A DNA stretch of 64,000 bases from Aliirhizobium wenxiniae (GTDB taxonomy: Bacteria > Pseudomonadota > Alphaproteobacteria > Rhizobiales > Rhizobiaceae). The notes beneath the pieces were generated by a model. The model was given only the letters and a program-made list of their open reading frames with translations, was not told where the DNA came from and did no database searches. A program made the position numbers and the translations under genes. The DNA lies in contig NZ_JAEUAN010000020.1 of the NCBI RefSeq assembly GCF_019511445.1, positions 1-64,000 of the forward strand. The letters run 5' to 3'. Positions 26,785 through 35,682 of the stretch are shown piece after piece (positions within the stretch are counted from its first letter, which is position 1; each line of letters begins with the position of its first letter).

Positions 26785-27056
26785 CGCGCAGCTCTGCGCC
26801 TCTGCTCCCGGGCCATCGCCCTATATTTCGCCTTCAACTCCGCCGCGACCTCCTCGATCGGCGTGCCAAGTCCGGCTTCCGCCTCGGCAAGCCCGCGGTC
26901 GAGCGCGGCATTGAGTTCGGCTAGACGCTTCTCCTTGAATTCGAGAAGCCGGACGGCTTCCTTCATCGCGGCGTCACGATTTTCGTAACGGCCGGATTTT
27001 ACCAGCGCGTCGATATACGCTTCCGGATCGTTTTTTGGGTCTGCAGTGTCGCTCAT
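26781..27056 (-). CDS. parD: ParD-like antitoxin
   Basis: A 91-residue acidic-to-basic protein with an N-terminal ribbon-helix-helix-like region (EAYIDALVKSGRYENRDAAMKEAVRLLEFKEK) and a helical C-terminus rich in Glu and Arg that should bind the toxin. ATG 27056 (MSDTADPKND) is favoured over the in-frame start at 27107. It precedes and overlaps the ParE-like toxin gene. ParD proteins normally bind their own promoter; no operator was identified with confidence. Confidence 0.82.
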   Translation of the reverse strand: MSDTADPKNDPEAYIDALVKSGRYENRDAAMKEAVRLLEFKEKRLAELNAALDRGLAEAEAGLGTPIEEVAAELKAKYRAMAREQRRRAAR

Positions 27057-27117
27057 GTCGGTTGCTCCAACTGCGTCAACGATATCAGCGGGCACGCGGG
27101 TTATCAATCTTGCCGCT

Positions 27118-27627
27118 TCAGACCTTGGAGAGCTTCAGCTCCATGCAGGTCAGGTCCAGCCAGCGGCCGAATTTCGTGCCGACTTCGGAGAATTTGCCGG
27201 CAATACGGAAGCCGAGCGCGGTGTGGAGCGCGATGGAGGCTTCGTTTTCCGCCTCGATTGCGGCGATCATCACATGCACGCCGTTCGAGGCGGCGCGGGC
27301 GATCAGCTCTTCCATGAGCTTGCGGCCGAGACCGTGGCCGCGGAAGGCTTTGTGGACGTAAACCGAATGTTCGACCGTGAAGCGATAACCGTCAAAGGCG
27401 CGCCAATCGCCATAGGATGCGTAACCGGCCACCTGGCCATCGAGCTGCGCCACGATCACGGGAAAACCCTTTGCCTTGCGGGCGTCGAACCAGGCGCGGC
27501 GGTTTTCGATGTCGACCAGCGTCTCGTTCCAGATCGCCGTCGTGTTCAGAACCGCGTCATTGTAGATTTCCATGATGCCGTGCAGATCGGCCTGGGCTGC
27601 GTCACGGATGATCGGGGTATTGCTCAT
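27118..27627 (-). CDS. GNAT N-acetyltransferase (phosphinothricin acetyltransferase-like)
   Basis: A 169-residue acetyl-CoA-dependent acetyltransferase. The acetyl-CoA loop is seen as HKAFRGHGLGRKLMEELI, followed by HVMIAAIEAENEASIALHTALGF, which is strongly characteristic of the Pat/Bar/YncA subgroup that acetylates phosphinothricin-like or methionine-derivative substrates. The start at 27627 (MSNTPIIRDA) is preferred over 27639. Its 3' end lies 61 bp from the parD start on the same strand. The true substrate is unknown. Confidence 0.88.
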   Translation of the reverse strand: MSNTPIIRDAAQADLHGIMEIYNDAVLNTTAIWNETLVDIENRRAWFDARKAKGFPVIVAQLDGQVAGYASYGDWRAFDGYRFTVEHSVYVHKAFRGHGLGRKLMEELIARAASNGVHVMIAAIEAENEASIALHTALGFRIAGKFSEVGTKFGRWLDLTCMELKLSKV

Positions 27628-27711
27628 CAGATTATCCACTATAATGCATATTCGTCTACCTTAGCAGACGAGATTCGGCTGTCGAGACCTATGGTTCGTG
27701 TCGTCTGTGGT

Positions 27712-28383
27712 TCAGAGATTGCCACCGGCCAAGCTGAAGCAGGTCATCACCGCGCCATAATGGACTGCGGCGGCGCTGACGACAAAGGCGTGCCAGATCG
27801 CGTTCTGGAAGCGCAGCTTTTCCCAGATATGGAAGATGACGCCGAGCGAATAGATCAACCCGCCGATGACGATCAGAAGCACGGTCACAGGCGGGAGATA
27901 TTGGGAAACCTGATCCATTACCATCACACCGCTCCAACCCATTGCCAGGTAAAGGAGGATGGCAAGCCTGTCGTAACGGCCGGGGAAAAGGCATTTCAGC
28001 GACACGCCGACGATGGCGGTGATCCAGATGGCGGCCAGCATGGCCGCGATCCAGGGATCGTGCGCCGCACCCCGCTCAAGGAAAGGCGTGTAGGTGGCGG
28101 CAATCAGGATGAAGATCGCCGAATGATCGAGCCGGCGCAGGATCCATTTGGTGCGCGAATGCGGCCAGATATTGTAGGTGAAGGAAACGGACAGGCAGAG
28201 GATCAGCCCCAGCCCGTAGATCCAGGCGGCGGCGAGTTCACCGTAACTCGACCAGACGGTGGCATAGAATATCAGGGCTGTGGCGCCGACAAGCGCAAAG
28301 ACGATCCCCACTCCGTGGACAATGCCGTCCGCGATGATCTCATGCAGATCGTAATTCCGCCCGAAATTGAAAAGCTCGCTCAT
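27712..28383 (-). CDS. Hemolysin III/TrhA family membrane protein
   Basis: A 223-residue protein with seven hydrophobic segments and the PAQR/HlyIII-type markers: ADGIVHGVG near the N-terminus, RRLDHSAIFILIAATYTPF and the C-terminal IWHAFVVSAAAVHY with the conserved His residues thought to bind a metal. The family is implicated in membrane fluidity homeostasis; 'hemolysin' is a historical name. ATG 28383 (MSELFNFGRNYD) matches family members; the ORF is open to 28548 over the end of the next gene. It probably follows the membrane protein gene at 28478 in the same direction. Confidence 0.88.
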   Translation of the reverse strand: MSELFNFGRNYDLHEIIADGIVHGVGIVFALVGATALIFYATVWSSYGELAAAWIYGLGLILCLSVSFTYNIWPHSRTKWILRRLDHSAIFILIAATYTPFLERGAAHDPWIAAMLAAIWITAIVGVSLKCLFPGRYDRLAILLYLAMGWSGVMVMDQVSQYLPPVTVLLIVIGGLIYSLGVIFHIWEKLRFQNAIWHAFVVSAAAVHYGAVMTCFSLAGGNL

Positions 28384-28477
28384 GCCAAAGTCCGTCTCCG
28401 TCCGAAGACAGAATGCGGCCTTCAGGGATGGAAGACAAGGCCGCAAATCCATGCGGATCGTTGAGCACCAAGGATGG

Positions 28478-28990
28478 CTACTCAGCCAGCGAGGGCGGCA
28501 TTCGCCATCCCTTATCGGCAATCCATTGCGCGAACTCCTGCATGGCATCCGGCGCGATCGCGATCAGGACCGGATAGTTACGCTCCCGCTCAAGGCTGAT
28601 CCTGATGTCGTTGCGACCATCGGAAAAGACGATGAAATGCCGGGAATAGCCACGCGCCTGCTTCGGATGTCGATAACGGATATCGGCACCGGCGAGGTCG
28701 ATCCGCTTCGTGTAGATTTCCGACCGGTCACACCCGGTTTCCACGACGACCCGCCCGTCCGTCGCGATGGATGTCAGGCTGGGCGTGGAAATGACGACGA
28801 ACAGGAAGGCCAGAGCGCAGACAGCAGCCAATGATCCAGCCGACCACCATGCGAGACGGCTGCCGATCCAGGCGGGGGGATAATCGAACTTCGGGCCTGG
28901 CGATACCCACCTGTCGAGCGCGACCTTCAATAAATCTAGAGCCAGGGCCGCAAGGCATATGGCGATAATGGCCGAGGGCATGAACACCAT
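28478..28990 (-). CDS. Hypothetical membrane protein
   Basis: A 170-residue protein with two hydrophobic segments (SAIIAICLAALALDLLKVAL and AAVCALAFLFVVIS) and a C-terminal soluble domain of about 100 residues containing ETGCDRSEIYTKRIDL and RHFIVFSDGRNDIRISLE. The start is uncertain: ATG 28990 or 28981, or the open frame to 29041. No named family is recognised. It sits upstream of the TrhA-like gene with about 95 bp between, so co-transcription is possible. Confidence 0.6.
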   Translation of the reverse strand: MVFMPSAIIAICLAALALDLLKVALDRWVSPGPKFDYPPAWIGSRLAWWSAGSLAAVCALAFLFVVISTPSLTSIATDGRVVVETGCDRSEIYTKRIDLAGADIRYRHPKQARGYSRHFIVFSDGRNDIRISLERERNYPVLIAIAPDAMQEFAQWIADKGWRMPPSLAE

Positions 28991-29125
28991 GCGTGGACCG
29001 CAGGCAAACCCGCTCCACAGGCGGTCCTCCAATAAAACCAACAGGCACCCTCAAGATTGAGTGGATGACGTCGCCGCCATCCACGCGATCAGAACTTCGA
29101 CAGAAAACTTAGAGCCATTCCGGGA

Positions 29126-29536
29126 CTACCGGTCGATCAGAACCGAGCATTTGGCGTGGCGAACGACACGGTCTGCGGTGGCGCCGATAATGTAGTTGCT
29201 GAGATCGGGAACATGCGAGGCGACGATGATGAGGTCAGCCTTCGCATCATCGGCGGCGGCCAGGATTTCGCGCGCCGGTGCGCCCTGGCGGATCTCGATA
29301 TCGGCCTTCACGCCAGCCTTGTCGCGCAGCTCGGTCAATTCGGTTTCCGCCGTCTTGCGCGCATCGACGAGCATATCGACCGACAGATCCGACACGACAT
29401 AGGCCGGCAGTTCCTCGACGACGTTGATCATGAGAATGCGGCCGCCGGTGGCGGAAAGCTGGTTTGCCTTCAGCAATATCCGCTCGGCCTTTTCCACCTG
29501 GGCAATATCGACCGCCACAAGGATCGTCTTATACAT
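29126..29536 (-). CDS. Universal stress protein (UspA family)
   Basis: A 136-residue cytoplasmic protein with the UspA fold: YKTILVAVDIAQVEKAERIL at the N-terminus and the nucleotide-binding-type ending IVASHVPDLSNYIIGATADRVVRHAKCSVLI, which has G-x-x-A-x-x-V in place of the strict ATP-binding G-2x-G-9x-G(S/T). ATG 29536 (MYKTILVAV) has AAGGAG six bases upstream. Universal stress proteins accumulate on starvation or redox stress. Single gene, divergent from the VOC dioxygenase. Confidence 0.9.
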   Translation of the reverse strand: MYKTILVAVDIAQVEKAERILLKANQLSATGGRILMINVVEELPAYVVSDLSVDMLVDARKTAETELTELRDKAGVKADIEIRQGAPAREILAAADDAKADLIIVASHVPDLSNYIIGATADRVVRHAKCSVLIDR

Positions 29537-29740
29537 TTCCATCTCCTTTGACCCGCAATCATTTTTTCCCAGATTACACGCGTCGCCTTGATTCGCATCA
29601 AGCTTCATTGTCTACTTTTGTCGAACGAAGCTTCTCTCATTTTTCGACTTTCGTGAACGATGAGGATCGGCGATAGTCCGGCATCGCGGCTTTGCCGCCG
29701 CAGATGTCTGCGGCCTCCAAATTCGCCCCGGAGATTATCG

Positions 29741-30607
29741 ATGAGCAATTCCTCTGAAGCAGCCTTCGCCCTCACTCGTCCGGCCCATGTGGGCCGCGCA
29801 CATCTGGTGGTTACCGATCTCGATACGGTTTCGAAATTCTATCAGGAGATCATCGGTCTTTCGGTTATGGACAAAAGCGCCAGCGGCGTCCTGCTCGGTG
29901 CCCACGGCCTGCCGTTGCTGCAACTAACCAGCGGCACTGGCGTCACGCGTGCGCCGCGACAGGCGGCCGGCCTGTTCCACACCGCATTTTTAATGCCGAA
30001 CCGTTCGGAACTTGCCCATTGGCTGGCGAATGCGGCCCATAAGGGCGTGAAGCTCGATGGCGCATCGGACCATCTCGTATCGGAGGCGCTTTATCTTTCC
30101 GACCCGGAAGGCAATGGTATCGAGATCTATCGCGACCGCCGGCCGGAGGAATGGACCTATTTCCCCGACGGCACGGTGCAGATGGCAACCGAACGGCTGG
30201 ATCTGCAGGCGCTTTATGATTCAGCTCCGCAGACGGCCTGGAACGGCATGGCGCCGGGCAGCTCGGTTGGCCATATCCACCTTCAGGTCGGCAATATTCC
30301 GGAAGCGGACGCATTCTATCGCGACGTTTTGGGGCTGAAGGTCATGGCGCGTTATCCGGGGGCGAGCTTCTTTGCAACCGGCGGCTATCACCACCATATC
30401 GCGGCCAATATCTGGAACAGCCGTGGCGCTGAGGCACGTCAGGACAAGATGACCGGACTTTCCGATTACACGGTTCGTTTCAACGACGGGGAAGCCCTGA
30501 CCAAGGCGCTTGCGGCGCTGGAAACACAGGAAATCGCGACCACCAGGACGAGCGAGGGTTACGCGTTGAAGGACCCATGGGGCATCGGCCTGACGCTCGC
30601 CGCCTGA
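29741..30607 (+). CDS. VOC-fold dioxygenase-like protein (two-domain, CatE type)
   Basis: A 288-residue protein made of two vicinal-oxygen-chelate modules, each starting with a metal-binding histidine: HVGRAHLVVTDLDTVSKFY (about residues 16-34) and VGHIHLQVGNIPEADAFY (about 172-189). Other ligand-type segments are GNGIEIYRDR and YHHHIAANIW. It matches the family annotated as catechol 2,3-dioxygenase or glyoxalase-like in firmicutes and rhizobia. The start at 29741 (MSNSSEAAF) has GGAG at a suitable distance. A strong terminator follows. The substrate is not proven. Confidence 0.85.
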   Translation: MSNSSEAAFALTRPAHVGRAHLVVTDLDTVSKFYQEIIGLSVMDKSASGVLLGAHGLPLLQLTSGTGVTRAPRQAAGLFHTAFLMPNRSELAHWLANAAHKGVKLDGASDHLVSEALYLSDPEGNGIEIYRDRRPEEWTYFPDGTVQMATERLDLQALYDSAPQTAWNGMAPGSSVGHIHLQVGNIPEADAFYRDVLGLKVMARYPGASFFATGGYHHHIAANIWNSRGAEARQDKMTGLSDYTVRFNDGEALTKALAALETQEIATTRTSEGYALKDPWGIGLTLAA

Positions 30608-30645
30608 GCTGATCCGAAAACCTTACCAGAAAGCTAATAAACACT

Positions 30646-30675
30646 CGGCGTTCCGGAACCGGAGCGCCGTTTTTG
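30646..30675 (+). terminator. Intrinsic terminator of the VOC gene
   Basis: The stem cggcgttccgg / ccggagcgccg has 11 pairs, one of them G-U, around a two-base apex, and is followed by tttttg. Confidence 0.85.
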
Positions 30676-30711
30676 CGTTCTGTGGCAGGTTCGGGGCATT
30701 CAGGGGAAAAT

Positions 30712-31878
30712 ATGACGACGATCAGCGCGCGCGGCAGCAGCAAGACAAAGAAACATCTGGTGGATTTCTCATCGCATCGACGCGAAGCATCGACGCTTGC
30801 CGAAGAGGAAGATCTGGACGCGCTTGATAATGCAAGACTGGGCCGCGATGCGCTCAACGTGGCTATGGCCTGGGCCGTGATCGGCATTTTTGCGATCATC
30901 TTCTTCGCCATCCTGCATTATATGGCGCTGATCCTTATCCCCGTCACGCTTGCGGTCGTCGTCGGCCTCATCCTCGGGCTTGTGGCCGACAAGCTGGGCC
31001 GGGCCGGCGTACCGCGTTTCGGCATCGCCGTCATTCTTTCGACGCTTGTCTTTCTCGTCCTGTTTCTGATCGCCAATGCGCTGGCGGAACCGGTTTCCAC
31101 GCTTCTTCGGGAGGGGCCGACATTCGTCGAGCGTTCCTATGACCGGCTGATGCCTTTCCTCGAGCGCCAGCACTGGCTGAACATCTCGCCGGCCACATTC
31201 CAGACCGGCACGATGTCGATGGACAAGCTGCTTGAGAATTCAACCAATATTCTGGGTGTTGTGACCGCCAGCCTGACGCCTGCGATCATCCAGGGGATGA
31301 TCTTCTTCGCTGCGCTGCTGCTGTTTCTCTACGGGCGACTGCGGCTTCGCAAGACGGTGATCATGGCGTTTCCGCGCCGCCGCCAGCGACTGATCACGAT
31401 CCGCGTGCTGAACTCGATCGATCAGGTTCTGGGCTATTATTTCGCCACGGCCAGTGTCGTCTATTTCTGCCTCGGCATCGTGATGACGGTGATCGCCTGG
31501 CTTTGCGGGCTGAGCATGCCGGTGCTTTGGGGCATGTTCGCATTCCTGTCGAGCTTCATCCCGTTTCTCGGGATCACGCTGATGACGATCTCGGTGGCGA
31601 TCGCCGGCATCCTCACCCATGATGCCATCCTGCTCGCGCTTTTGCCGGCCTTCCTGTTCTTCACCGTGCATCTTGTGATGGAGAACCTGATCTTTCCGGC
31701 AGTGATGGGCCGTCAGTGGGAGATCAATCCGTTCGTCGTCTTCCTCGCCATCCTGTTCTGGACATGGATGTGGGGGGCGGTCGGCGCCATGCTGGCCCTG
31801 CCCCTTTCGCTGATCCTGATGACGGTGCTTGCCGAATTGTTTCCCGAGCGCAAGGCAACGCCGAACCTGCCGGGCTGA
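30712..31878 (+). CDS. AI-2E family transporter (YdiK/PerM-like permease)
   Basis: A 388-residue inner-membrane protein. A charged N-terminal tail (residues 1-55) precedes a hydrophobic hairpin (AWAVIGIFAIIFFAIL and LIPVTLAVVVGLILGL), a periplasmic domain and then a C-terminal bundle of helices. The family signature segments WGMFAFLSSFIPFLG and EINPFVVFLAILFWTWMWG, VGAMLALPLSL are all present. Family members export diverse small molecules; the cargo here cannot be inferred. ATG 30712 (MTTISARGSSKTKK) follows AGGGGAAA. Confidence 0.9.
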   Translation: MTTISARGSSKTKKHLVDFSSHRREASTLAEEEDLDALDNARLGRDALNVAMAWAVIGIFAIIFFAILHYMALILIPVTLAVVVGLILGLVADKLGRAGVPRFGIAVILSTLVFLVLFLIANALAEPVSTLLREGPTFVERSYDRLMPFLERQHWLNISPATFQTGTMSMDKLLENSTNILGVVTASLTPAIIQGMIFFAALLLFLYGRLRLRKTVIMAFPRRRQRLITIRVLNSIDQVLGYYFATASVVYFCLGIVMTVIAWLCGLSMPVLWGMFAFLSSFIPFLGITLMTISVAIAGILTHDAILLALLPAFLFFTVHLVMENLIFPAVMGRQWEINPFVVFLAILFWTWMWGAVGAMLALPLSLILMTVLAELFPERKATPNLPG

Positions 31879-31902
31879 GACGATCCAGCCCGACCCGCGA
31901 GA

Positions 31903-32289
31903 TCAATCGTAGAGGTAATATTTGTCCCAGAGGTCACGGGCGACCTTTGAGCCGATCGTATAGTCGAAAGACAGAACTTTCAGGCCCGTGTCGGCGGTCT
32001 CGCACTTGAATTTCAGACGGTACCAGTCGCCGGCGCTGCGAAAGACAGCGCCTGGCGCCTTCAGCCTGTTTCCGTCCTCGACCGTGTCGGAAAACGTGTA
32101 GGCGATGACCTTGTCGGGGCGGAATTCGCCGGTCTTGCGAATCTGGTCCATCGCCTCCATGTCGCAACGCTGCTCGCGGCGTTCATCCGGGTCGAGCGCG
32201 TTCAACTGCCTGGTAACGCGCGCATCCAGCGCATGGGCCGCAGACGCGGACAACAGGACAAGAGCCATCACCGACAGCTGTTTCTTCAT
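31903..32289 (-). CDS. DUF930 domain-containing exported protein
   Basis: A 128-residue protein with a clear signal peptide (MKKQLSVMALVLLSASAAHA) and a mature DUF930 domain: LNALDPDERREQRCDMEAM, then RPDKVIAYTFSD and FRSAGDWYRLKFKCETAD, with two cysteines. ATG 32289 has AGGG at a suitable distance; ATG 32304 is a near alternative, and the ORF extends to 32523 without support. The family is rhizobial and uncharacterised, probably periplasmic. Convergent with the AI-2E gene. Confidence 0.82.
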   Translation of the reverse strand: MKKQLSVMALVLLSASAAHALDARVTRQLNALDPDERREQRCDMEAMDQIRKTGEFRPDKVIAYTFSDTVEDGNRLKAPGAVFRSAGDWYRLKFKCETADTGLKVLSFDYTIGSKVARDLWDKYYLYD

Positions 32290-32410
32290 GTGATCCCTAC
32301 TCATATCGACTTGGATGGCGCGGAAACTAGGAGAGGTGCATCCGATTGACCACCAACCAAGGCGCGAAATACCATGATGTGAACAGACGAGGTGGTGAGC
32401 GGGACGACAG

Positions 32411-32656
32411 ATGGCGGAACAGGTGCTTTCCGATGCGAAGAAGGAGCAGATAAAGCTTCGCGCGACGTTTTTGAACAATATCGGGATAGGGGTTATGTTG
32501 ATCGGCGTATTCACGCCGATCATCCGCGTCGTCTACGGTGATATAAACCCGCAAATCGGCACGCTATGGCTTGCCGCAGCGCCCACCGGTTGTTTTCTAC
32601 TGGGTACTGCATTACATTTGTCTGGAGGCTGGATCCTCAGAGGACTGAGCAAATGA
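32411..32656 (+). CDS. Small membrane protein (first of a coupled pair)
   Basis: An 81-residue protein with a charged N-terminus (MAEQVLSDAKKEQIKLRATF) and two hydrophobic helices (IGIGVMLIGVFTPIIRVVY and LAAAPTGCFLLGTALHLSGGW). Its stop overlaps the start of the next small gene (ATGA at 32653), indicating translational coupling. I do not recognise a family. GC content and codon use are a little different from neighbours, which is weak evidence of acquisition. Its function is unknown. Confidence 0.55.
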   Translation: MAEQVLSDAKKEQIKLRATFLNNIGIGVMLIGVFTPIIRVVYGDINPQIGTLWLAAAPTGCFLLGTALHLSGGWILRGLSK

Positions 32657-32781
32657 CGACCGAGCAGATCATAGCACTTGTAATGCCCGTTGTCGGGGTC
32701 AGCATGGCGATCGGCGTTGTTTTCTGGCAGAGTTGGCGCGACGGCGTCCTGCCGAACCAGAAGCCTAACGACAAGAAATAA
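32653..32781 (+). CDS. Very small membrane protein (second of a coupled pair)
   Basis: A 42-residue protein beginning MTTEQIIALVMPVVGVSMAI, i.e. one transmembrane helix, followed by a short polar tail ending QKPNDKK. Its ATG overlaps the TGA of the 81-residue gene upstream. The tight coupling and the complementary membrane topology argue that the two small proteins act together. No homolog is recognised. Confidence 0.5.
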   Translation: MTTEQIIALVMPVVGVSMAIGVVFWQSWRDGVLPNQKPNDKK

Positions 32782-32877
32782 CCCGCGCTCCATCGCTTCA
32801 CGGCGTCATAGCGGCTTGCCTCTTGTGCGCCCGCAACCTATCTCTGGCACTCCTTTCTTTGATACCGGAGTGCTTCC

Positions 32878-34986
32878 TTGGCCACCTCCCCGAAATCCAT
32901 TTTCGATAATCTTCCCGCCGCCCCGATCGCGCCCAAGAAGCCGGTTTCCGATACCCGCCACGGCACGACCCGTACCGACGATTATGCCTGGCTGCGCGCA
33001 GATAACTGGCAGGCGATGTTCAAGGATCCGTCGATCCTCGATGCGGAAATCCGCAAGCATCTGGAAGCGGAAAACGCCTATATGGAGGCGGCGCTTGGCG
33101 ACACGGCCGAGCTGCAGAAAACCCTGTTTGCCGAAATGCGCGGTCGCATCAAGGAAGATGATTCATCGGTTCCGATGAAGGACGGGCCTTACGCCTATGG
33201 CTCGCTGTTCGTCACCGGCGGCGAGCAGCCGCATTATTTCCGCACTCCGCGCGACGGCGGTGAAAAGCAGACGCTTTTCGACGGTGACAAGGAAGCGGCT
33301 GGCAAGGACTATTTCCGGCTTGCCGGCATGGACCACTCCACCGATCACAGCCACGGTATCTGGGGTTACGACGACAAGGGGTCGGAATATTTCACCCTGC
33401 GCATCCGTAACCTGGAAACCGGTGAGGATCTCGACGACGTGATCGAGAACACGGCCGGCGATGGGGTGTGGGCGCCCGACGGCAAGAGCTTTTTCTACAC
33501 GCTGCAGGACGAGAACCATCGTCCATCGAAGGTATTTCACCATGTCATTGGACAGAAACAGTCCGAAGATCGCCTTGTCTTCGAGGAGACGGATCCCGGC
33601 TTCTTCATGGGCGTCGGCGGCTCGCTGCTCGACGACTTCATCTATATCGATATCCACGACCACGAGACATCCGAATACCGGCTGATCCCGACCTCCGACC
33701 TGATGGCCGAGCCGAAGCTGGTGGCGGAACGCGAGGAAGGCATCGAATATTCGATGACCGAGGGCGGCGACGTCTTCTACATTCTGACCAATGATGGCGA
33801 AGCCAAGGATTTCAAAATCGTCGAAGCGCCGGTTTCTGCTCCGGGCAAGGAGAACTGGAAGGACGTCGTGCCGCATGAGCCGGGTCGACTGATCATCTCC
33901 CACATGGCCTATACGCATCATCTGATCTGGCTGCAGCGAAAGGACGGCCTGCCGCAGATCGTCATCCGCGACCGCCGGACCGGTGAAGAACATTCGATCG
34001 CCTTTGACGAGGAGGCCTATTCGCTCGGTCTGTCGGGCGCGGCCGAATACGATTCAGATACGATCCGCTTCTCCTATTCTTCGATGACGACACCGACGCA
34101 GTTGTTCGATTATGACATGGTGACGCGCGAGCGCGTGCTGCTGAAGACACAGGAAGTGCCGTCGGGGCATAATCCGGACGACTACGTCACCCGCCGGGTG
34201 ATGGCGCCGGCCTATGACGGGGAACTGGTGCCCGTGTCGCTGCTCTATCGCAAGGATGTGGCCCTTGATGGTTCGGCGCCCTGCCTGCTTTACGGTTACG
34301 GCGCCTATGGCATCACCATTCCCGCCTCTTTCTCCACCAATGCGCTGTCGCTGGCCGATCGCGGCATGGTCTATGCCATCGCGCATATCCGCGGCGGCAA
34401 GGACAAGGGTTTTGCCTGGTACGAAAACGGCAAGATGGAGAACAAGCAGAACACCTTTAAAGACTTCATCGCCGCCGCCGACCATCTGGTCGCCAACGGC
34501 TTCACGTCCTACGACCGGATCATTGCCGAAGGCGGTTCTGCCGGCGGCATGCTGATGGGTGCCGTCGCCAATATGGCTCCGGAAAAATTCGGCGGTATCA
34601 TCGCTGCCGTCCCCTTCGTCGACGTGCTCAACACCATGCTCGACGACACGTTGCCGCTCACCCCGCCGGAATGGCCGGAATGGGGCAATCCGATCTCTTC
34701 GGAAGAGGAATATCGCTGGATCGAAGCCTATTCGCCTTACGACAATGTCAGGCCTCAGGCCTATCCGCCGATCCTTGCAATTTCCGGCCTCACCGACCCG
34801 CGCGTCACCTATTGGGAACCGACAAAGTGGGTGGCGAAGCTGCGCGAACATACGGTGGGAACAGCACCGATCCTGCTCAAGACCAACATGGCCGCCGGCC
34901 ATGGCGGCAAGTCGGGACGCTTCCAGCGACTGGAGGAGATCGCCTTCGAATATGCGTTCGCGATCAAGGTTGCGGGGAAGATGTAG
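32878..34986 (+). CDS. ptrB: S9 family serine peptidase, oligopeptidase B-like
   Basis: A 702-residue cytoplasmic prolyl-oligopeptidase-family enzyme that cleaves short peptides, typically after basic residues in the PtrB subgroup. The N-terminal beta-propeller (about residues 75-420) is followed by the alpha/beta-hydrolase domain. The catalytic triad is visible as S554 in EGGSAGGMLMG, D640 in SGLTDPRVTYWEP and H675 in AAGHGGKSGR. HIRGGKDKGFAWYENGK is the substrate-site helix region. The start is TTG 32878. The assignment to oligopeptidase B is from motif context; specificity is not proven. Confidence 0.93.
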   Translation: MATSPKSIFDNLPAAPIAPKKPVSDTRHGTTRTDDYAWLRADNWQAMFKDPSILDAEIRKHLEAENAYMEAALGDTAELQKTLFAEMRGRIKEDDSSVPMKDGPYAYGSLFVTGGEQPHYFRTPRDGGEKQTLFDGDKEAAGKDYFRLAGMDHSTDHSHGIWGYDDKGSEYFTLRIRNLETGEDLDDVIENTAGDGVWAPDGKSFFYTLQDENHRPSKVFHHVIGQKQSEDRLVFEETDPGFFMGVGGSLLDDFIYIDIHDHETSEYRLIPTSDLMAEPKLVAEREEGIEYSMTEGGDVFYILTNDGEAKDFKIVEAPVSAPGKENWKDVVPHEPGRLIISHMAYTHHLIWLQRKDGLPQIVIRDRRTGEEHSIAFDEEAYSLGLSGAAEYDSDTIRFSYSSMTTPTQLFDYDMVTRERVLLKTQEVPSGHNPDDYVTRRVMAPAYDGELVPVSLLYRKDVALDGSAPCLLYGYGAYGITIPASFSTNALSLADRGMVYAIAHIRGGKDKGFAWYENGKMENKQNTFKDFIAAADHLVANGFTSYDRIIAEGGSAGGMLMGAVANMAPEKFGGIIAAVPFVDVLNTMLDDTLPLTPPEWPEWGNPISSEEEYRWIEAYSPYDNVRPQAYPPILAISGLTDPRVTYWEPTKWVAKLREHTVGTAPILLKTNMAAGHGGKSGRFQRLEEIAFEYAFAIKVAGKM

Positions 34987-35277
34987 GGCACGCGCCAGCG
35001 CAGTCCTTTTTCATCGCAATGACAATCGGGCCAGCGCTCAGGCTGGCCCGAATTGGTCGCCGCACGATCACCGGCGATCGCAGCGACATCCACGGCTTCA
35101 TAAGTTAAAACAGATACAAATTCAGATTTTTCTTAACCCGGCAAAGCTCGCCGACGGGCGTATAAGCTCGCGCTTTTGCAGACTTTTTTCACGGCAACGA
35201 ATAAGCACATCACCAGCTGTCAAGTCCTGCAAGGTCCTGCAGCAAGACCGACGCAAGCTTCGCACAAGGTTCCCGAA

Positions 35278-35293
35278 TTAACCATTCGTTAAC
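35278..35293 (+). promoter_or_regulatory. CtrA-type binding box upstream of the 87-residue gene
   Basis: The bases ttaaccattcgttaac match TTAA-N7-TTAAC exactly and also contain the TTAACCAT half-site. The box ends 22 bp before the ATG at 35316, so it overlaps the probable promoter or leader. Confidence 0.7.
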
Positions 35294-35315
35294 GAACTGG
35301 ACGTGGACCAAAGCG

Positions 35316-35579
35316 ATGAAGATCGATAGTGGCTCGAATGGCTATCAATATCGTAACCGTACCGTTGGCGTGGAGCGCACCTCCGAGGACGCTCAGCAGA
35401 CCAATGCCGTTTCGTCATCGGCTCGCTTTGCAGACGCGCTGACCGGCAGCAGCACGCAGCTTTCAAGTTCGCTTGCGAGCGCGCTGTGGAGCATGGGAGC
35501 GGAAGAGGCCGGACCGAACCTTGCCGCAGCGGCAGCGCCGCAGGCCTGGGTTCAGAACCTCTACCAGGAATTCGCCTGA
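35316..35579 (+). CDS. Small Ser/Ala-rich hypothetical protein, probably CtrA-controlled
   Basis: An 87-residue soluble protein beginning MKIDSGSNGYQYRNRTVG, low in hydrophobic residues and rich in Ser, Ala and Gln, ending QNLYQEFA. There is no signal peptide or membrane helix. The composition resembles flagellar or secretion-associated small rhizobial proteins, but I cannot name a family. A perfect CtrA-type box directly upstream and a strong terminator directly downstream show that it is a discrete transcription unit. Its role is unknown. Confidence 0.7.
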   Translation: MKIDSGSNGYQYRNRTVGVERTSEDAQQTNAVSSSARFADALTGSSTQLSSSLASALWSMGAEEAGPNLAAAAAPQAWVQNLYQEFA

Positions 35580-35604
35580 TCGAATTTTTCAAAACCATCA
35601 AGAC

Positions 35605-35643
35605 AAAGACCCGAAAACCGCACAGGCTTTCGGGTCTTTTTTG
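35605..35643. terminator. Strong intrinsic terminator between the 87-residue gene and dmeF
   Basis: A 12 bp stem aaagacccgaaa / tttcgggtcttt with an 11-base loop is followed by tttt on the plus strand; the reverse strand also has a T-rich tail, so it can end dmeF transcripts too. Confidence 0.9.
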
Positions 35644-35682
35644 CGTTGAACCTAGATTTCAGACCCGCAGAACTGCGGCACA

